64,000 bases of DNA from Planctomyces sp. SH-PL62. Lineage in GTDB: Bacteria; Planctomycetota; Planctomycetia; Isosphaerales; Isosphaeraceae. The stretch's first letter is position 1. Every line of letters begins with the position of its first letter. The position numbers and the translations under genes are program-made. Where the stretch lies: the NCBI RefSeq assembly GCF_001610895.1, contig NZ_CP011273.1:1-64000 (forward strand), in the 5' to 3' direction. This document shows, piece by piece, positions 60,403 through 64,000 of this stretch. The notes beneath the pieces are model-generated. The model saw only the letters and a program-made list of their open reading frames with translations, did not search any database and was not told the origin of the DNA.

Positions 60403-61902
60403 TCAGTCCCGGCGGGAGACGGCGCGTTCGATCAGGCCGAAGAGGGCCTCGATGGCCACGGCGAGGAGCGCGGCGGGGATGGCGCCTTCGAGCATCAGGG
60501 GGACGTCGAACTTGTCGATGCCGCGGAGGATCGGCCGGCCGTAGCCGCCGGCTCCGATGAAGCCGCCGAGCGTCGCGGTGCCGACGTTGATCACGGCGGC
60601 CGTGCGCACGCCCGCCAGGATCGTCGGGGCGGCCAGCGGCAGCTCCACCCGTCGGAGGATCGCCCAGGGAGGGAGCCCAAGCGCCTCGGCCGACTCGCGG
60701 AGCGGCCGGGGGACGCCCGTCAGCCCGGCGTGGGTGTTGCGGACGATGGGGAGCAGGCTGTAGAGCGTCAAGGCGGCGACGGCCGGCGGCGCGCCGGTGC
60801 CCCGGCCGATCAGCCACATCATCACCGGGATCATGAACAGCAAAAGCGCCAGCGACGGGATCGTCTGGAGCAGGCCCACGGCCCCCAGTACGAACCGGCC
60901 CAGCCTCGGCTTGCGTGCGGCGACGATCCCCAGCGGCACCGCGATCGCGATCGCCGCCAGGAGCGACGGCACGACCAGCAGCAGGTGCTCGCCCGTCGTC
61001 TCCAGCACCCGGCCGACCAGGGTCCCCTCGGTCGACTCGACCGCGTCCACGCCCAGTTTCGACCGCAGGAACTCGCCCGCGACCTGGGCCTCGTCGCGCT
61101 TGTCGCCTTGCACGGCGGCGTTCATTCGCTGCATCTCGGGCTCGGTGAGGTTCCCCTCCAGGCGGCGGAGGCGGTCGACGACCTTCGGGAAACGCTCGCC
61201 CAGGTCGGCGCGGTAGAGCCAGACCGCCTCGTATGAGGGGAAGAAGTCCAGGTCGTCGGGGAGCACCAGGAGATCGTACTGGGCGATCTCGCCGTCGGTG
61301 GTGTAGACCTCGGTGACGTCGAGCGCCTTCTCCACCACGCCGCGATAGGCGAGCGTATGGTTCATCCCCTGCACGTTCGTCTGGGGGAGGTTGTAGCGCG
61401 CCTTCACGCCGGGCCAGCCGTCGGGCCGGTCGAGGAACTCGTGGATGAAGCCGCAGCGCAGCTCGGGGTGGTTGCGGAGGTCGGACGTTTTGGTGACGCC
61501 CAGCGCGGCGGCGACGTCCTTGCGCATGCCGAGCGCGTAGTTGTTGCGGAAGCCCAGCGGCCGGCTCAGGCGGACGCCGCGCTCGGCCAGGGCCGCGTCG
61601 AGGTCGGGCGGCTCGGCTTTGAGGATCTGCCGCGTGATGGTCCCGGTGTACTCGGGGTAGGCGTCGATATCCCCCTGCGTCAGCGCCAGCCAGAGCGCCG
61701 GCGTGCCGCCCAGGTCGTCGCGACGGGCCTCGGCCCCGGCGTCACGCGCGAGGGCCACCCCCATCTCCGCGAGGATCACCGACTCCGTGAACTTCTTCGC
61801 GCCGATCACCACTCCCTTCTCGGAGCGGGAGCAGCCGGGGGCGATCGTCAGCCCCGTGATCAGCAGGCAGGCCGTCAAAAAGAAGCCATGCGGGCGCCTC
61901 AT
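60403..61902 (-). CDS. ABC transporter fused solute-binding protein and permease (OpuC/EgtU-like)
   Basis: 499 residues. N-terminal signal/lipobox-like end (TIAPGC, Cys24) leads into an OpuAC/OsmX-type solute-binding domain of about 260 residues (GVVIGAKKFTESVILAEMGV, ALTQGDIDAYPEYTGTI). A permease domain with about six helices follows, containing the EAA-type loop (AEALGLPPWAILRRVELPLA). Family members carry betaine, carnitine, choline or ergothioneine. Because egtB/egtD lie in the same operon, an ergothioneine-type substrate is inferred. The order (binding domain first) is the reverse of the common permease-first fusion. ATGA overlap with the ATPase gene. Confidence 0.9.
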   Translation of the reverse strand: MRRPHGFFLTACLLITGLTIAPGCSRSEKGVVIGAKKFTESVILAEMGVALARDAGAEARRDDLGGTPALWLALTQGDIDAYPEYTGTITRQILKAEPPDLDAALAERGVRLSRPLGFRNNYALGMRKDVAAALGVTKTSDLRNHPELRCGFIHEFLDRPDGWPGVKARYNLPQTNVQGMNHTLAYRGVVEKALDVTEVYTTDGEIAQYDLLVLPDDLDFFPSYEAVWLYRADLGERFPKVVDRLRRLEGNLTEPEMQRMNAAVQGDKRDEAQVAGEFLRSKLGVDAVESTEGTLVGRVLETTGEHLLLVVPSLLAAIAIAVPLGIVAARKPRLGRFVLGAVGLLQTIPSLALLLFMIPVMMWLIGRGTGAPPAVAALTLYSLLPIVRNTHAGLTGVPRPLRESAEALGLPPWAILRRVELPLAAPTILAGVRTAAVINVGTATLGGFIGAGGYGRPILRGIDKFDVPLMLEGAIPAALLAVAIEALFGLIERAVSRRD

Positions 61903-62636
61903 GCGGGCACCTCCGGCCCGCGCTGGGCCCGCACGAAGCGGGTGACGAAGGGGTCGGCGGGGCGGTGCCAGAGATCGGCGGGGCTCCCTTCCTGGACGAT
62001 CCGGCCGTCGCGCAAAAGCACGACGCGGTCGGCGAAGAACGTCGCTTCGCCCAGGTCGTGGGTCACAAGAACGACCGTCTTGCGGAGCGTGCGGAAGATC
62101 TCGCGAAGCTCCTCCTGGAGGTCGGCGCGGACGAGCGGGTCGAGTGCGCCGAGCGGCTCGTCGAGCAGGAGCGCGTCCGGTTCCAGCATCAGGGCGCGCA
62201 TCAGCCCCACGCGCTGGCGCTGGCCGCCGGAAAGCTCGCCGGGGTAGCGGTCCAGACCGTCGCCCGGGAACCGGGTCAGCGCGGCCAGTTCGTCCACGCG
62301 CGCGGCGATCGCGTCGCGGTCACGGCCGAGATGGCGGGCCATCAGGGTGACGTTCGCGCGTGCGGTCAGGTGCGGGAAGAGGCCGCCGTCCTGGATGACG
62401 TACCCCACCCGCAGCCGGACCGATCGGGCGGTGCTCGGCGCGACCGGCTCGCCGTCGAACGAGACCTCGCCCGAGTGCGGCCCGGCCAGGCCGATGAGGA
62501 GCCGCAGCAGGGTGGACTTGCCGCAACCGCTGGGGCCGATCAACACCGTCGTCCGATTGGGGGGGAGTTTCAGCGAGATCGGGCCGAGCGCCGGGCGCCC
62601 CGCGTACACCTTCTCGACGTCGCGGAGCGTGAACAT
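61899..62636 (-). CDS. ABC transporter ATP-binding protein (EgtV/OpuCA-like)
   Basis: 245 residues. All ABC motifs: Walker A GPSGCGKST, Q-loop YVIQDGGLFP, signature LSGGQRQRVGLMRAL, Walker B ALLLDEPLGALD, H-loop VLVTHDLGEA. No CBS domains follow, unlike many osmoprotectant OpuA/OpuCA ATPases. Start ATG 62636 shares a base with the stop of the DUF427 gene (TGATG); its stop overlaps the next gene by 4 bases. Energises the fused permease encoded downstream. Confidence 0.94.
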   Translation of the reverse strand: MFTLRDVEKVYAGRPALGPISLKLPPNRTTVLIGPSGCGKSTLLRLLIGLAGPHSGEVSFDGEPVAPSTARSVRLRVGYVIQDGGLFPHLTARANVTLMARHLGRDRDAIAARVDELAALTRFPGDGLDRYPGELSGGQRQRVGLMRALMLEPDALLLDEPLGALDPLVRADLQEELREIFRTLRKTVVLVTHDLGEATFFADRVVLLRDGRIVQEGSPADLWHRPADPFVTRFVRAQRGPEVPA

Positions 62637-62917
62637 CAGGTCGACACCGTCACGCCCTTCCAGAAGGCGACGTGGCCGGCGATCTCGGCGGCGGCCTCCT
62701 TCGGCTTCGGGTAGTACCACGCGGCGTCCGCGTTCCGATCGCCGTCCACTTCGACGCTGTAATAGCTGGCGACCCCCTTCCAGGGGCAGGTCGTGTGCGT
62801 GTCGCTCGGCTTGAAGTACTCCTGCTTGATCGAGTCGGGAGGGAAGTAGTGGTTTCCCTCGACCGTAACGGTCTTGTCGGATTCAGCCAGGACGGTGCCG
62901 TTCCACGTCGCCTTCAT
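62636..62917 (-). CDS. DUF427 family protein
   Basis: 93 residues. Conserved DUF427 pattern: MKATWNGTVLAES, YFPPDSI, CPWKGVASYYSV and WYYPKPKEAAAEIAGHVAFW. Small beta-rich protein of unknown biochemical role. It sits between egtD (27 bases) and the ABC ATPase gene (one-base overlap), so it is cotranscribed with them. Confidence 0.9.
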   Translation of the reverse strand: MKATWNGTVLAESDKTVTVEGNHYFPPDSIKQEYFKPSDTHTTCPWKGVASYYSVEVDGDRNADAAWYYPKPKEAAAEIAGHVAFWKGVTVST

Positions 62918-62944
62918 CCAGTGATCTCCAGAGAGGGGCGGGTT

Positions 62945-63898
62945 TCAGGCCGCGGTCAGGTACAGGACCGCGAAGTAGTCTCGCGCGTCGGTCCAGGATT
63001 CGTCCAGGCGGAGCCCGCACGCCTGGGCGCGGGCGGCCAGCTCGGAGATGTCGTACTTGTGGGAATTCTCGGTGTGGATCGACTCGCCGGCGAGGAAGTC
63101 GAAGGTCGAGGCCCTGACTCGCACCCGGCGCTCGCGGTCGGTCACCAGGTGCATCTCGACCCGGGACTTCTCATGGTCGTAGAACGCGACGTGGCGGAAC
63201 GACTCCGCGTCGAAGTCCCCCCCCAGCTCGCGGTCGATCCGCGCCAGCAGGTTGCGATTGAACGCCGCCGTGACCCCGGCCGCGTCGTCGTAGGCGCGCT
63301 CCAGGACGGCCGGATCCTTGCGCAGGTCGACCCCCAGAAGCAGGCCGCCGCCGGGTCCGACGATCCTGGCGATCCGCCGCAGCAGGTCGTCGGCCTCCTG
63401 GGGATCGAAGTTGCCGAGGGTCGATCCGGGGAAGTACACGACCTTCCGCTCGGCCGTCGCCGCCTCGGGGACCGCGAACGGGGCGGTGAAGTCGGCGACG
63501 ACCGGCTCCACGTCCAGCGCGGGGTAGTCGTCGGCCAGGGTCGCGGCGGCTTCGCGGAGGTGCTCGCCGGAGACGTCCACGGGGACGAAGCCGGCCGGGG
63601 CGTCAAGGCGGTCGAGCAGCAGACGCACCTTGGTGAGAGCACCGGCGCCCAGCTCGATCAGCAGGCAGCGCGGGCCGCAGCGCGCGGCCATCGCGTCGGC
63701 ATGCCGGTGCATGATGCTCAGCTCGGTCCGCGTGGGATAGTACTCGGGCAACTCGGTGATGCGTTCGAACAGCCGCGAGCCGACGGCGTCGTAGAAGTAC
63801 TTGGAAGGCAGGCGTTTCCGGGGAAGCGCCAGGCCGGCGAGCACGTCGGCCCGGAAGCGGCGGTCGGCGGCCGTCGCGAGTCGGGTGTCGATCATCAT
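62945..63898 (-). CDS. egtD: L-histidine N-alpha-methyltransferase
   Basis: 317 residues. Trimethylates histidine to hercynine, the first step of ergothioneine synthesis. EgtD signatures: [46 protein letters not shown] (SAM pocket), [12 protein letters not shown], and the C-terminal [15 protein letters not shown]. The two tandem ATGs (63898, 63895) overlap the egtB stop, giving an ATGA junction. Confidence 0.96.
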   Translation of the reverse strand: MMIDTRLATAADRRFRADVLAGLALPRKRLPSKYFYDAVGSRLFERITELPEYYPTRTELSIMHRHADAMAARCGPRCLLIELGAGALTKVRLLLDRLDAPAGFVPVDVSGEHLREAAATLADDYPALDVEPVVADFTAPFAVPEAATAERKVVYFPGSTLGNFDPQEADDLLRRIARIVGPGGGLLLGVDLRKDPAVLERAYDDAAGVTAAFNRNLLARIDRELGGDFDAESFRHVAFYDHEKSRVEMHLVTDRERRVRVRASTFDFLAGESIHTENSHKYDISELAARAQACGLRLDESWTDARDYFAVLYLTAA

Positions 63899-64000
63899 TC
63901 GGAGAGGTCCTTCGCGAGTCGGAGTCCCGAGAATTGCCAGCGGGCGTGGGGCGGGAAGAAATTGCGGTAAGTCGGCCGGACGTGCCCCGGCGGAGTGACG
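63895..64000 (-). CDS. egtB: Ergothioneine biosynthesis protein EgtB, C-terminal end only
   Basis: The last 34 codons are visible; the gene continues past the window edge. The reading [19 protein letters not shown], followed by [15 protein letters not shown] and TGA, is the conserved C-terminus of the FGE-sulfatase-like domain of EgtB (hercynine sulfoxide synthase). Stop TGA 63897-63895 overlaps the egtD start by four bases. Upstream domains cannot be judged here. Confidence 0.85.
   Translation of the reverse strand, partial: VTPPGHVRPTYRNFFPPHARWQFSGLRLAKDLSE

Noticed and set aside
60403-62636. Annotation as a plain osmoprotectant (glycine betaine) transporter
   Set aside because: The family match allows it, but the operon with egtB/egtD and the lack of CBS domains in the ATPase make an ergothioneine-type substrate the better inference; the osmolyte role is kept as an alternative.

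Overview
The window comes from a GC-rich planctomycete, most likely of the Isosphaeraceae type. The evidence is a DUF1559 protein with a prepilin-like N-terminus, a LEPR-XLL-type N-terminal motif on a secreted hydrolase, an exosortase/PEP-CTERM system, and uniformly G/C-ending codons. It starts exactly at the GTG of dnaA, so the source sequence was probably rotated to that gene. No tRNA, rRNA, CRISPR array, insertion sequence or prophage was seen.

Layout. 1-6.9 kb: dnaA (+), then a membrane-anchored glycerophosphodiesterase and carB (both -), separated by a strong hairpin. 7.0-8.9 kb: a GC-poor accessory patch with two secreted proteins of unknown function, one interrupted by an in-frame TAA. 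8.9-9.9 kb: a DUF1559 protein. 9.9-29.3 kb: one long minus-strand exopolysaccharide/exosortase locus. In transcription order it encodes a WecA-like phosphoglycosyltransferase, Wzc-like tyrosine kinase, O-antigen-ligase-like protein, FHA/membrane protein, exosortase, EpsI, GDP-mannose dehydratase, GT4, Wzy-like polymerase, acyltransferase, two more GT4s and a GT2. A good sigma70 promoter lies upstream at 29605-29633. 29.6-33.5 kb: small metabolic and unknown genes. 33.5-34.3 kb: a gene-free block of interspersed repeats. 34.3-44.5 kb: a membrane protein, anmK, an ADP-ribosylglycohydrolase, a LEPR-bearing SGNH hydrolase, and a symporter-murQ-kinase set that together suggest N-acetylmuramic acid salvage. 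44.7-50 kb: FAH-family protein, pyruvate carboxylase and biotin ligase in tandem.

50.2-55.6 kb holds an NtrC-type histidine kinase/response regulator pair. It is flanked by two near-consensus sigma54 promoters, one reading into a repeat-containing membrane protein and one into a WD40 protein, which suggests a compact local regulon. 55.8-58.7 kb carries small unknown proteins and a PEP-CTERM protein, a likely client of the distant exosortase. 58.8-60.4 kb carries a cytosine methyltransferase overlapping a Vsr endonuclease gene. 60.4-64 kb is a tightly overlapping minus-strand operon: the tail of egtB, egtD, a DUF427 gene, an ABC ATPase and a fused solute-binding/permease protein. This looks like ergothioneine synthesis coupled to an EgtUV-like transporter.

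Three minus-strand genes (the FHA protein, the tyrosine kinase N-terminus and a small carboxypeptidase-regulatory-like protein) show apparent one-base frame hops in GC-rich linkers. These may be real mutations or assembly errors and should be checked before the proteins are used.
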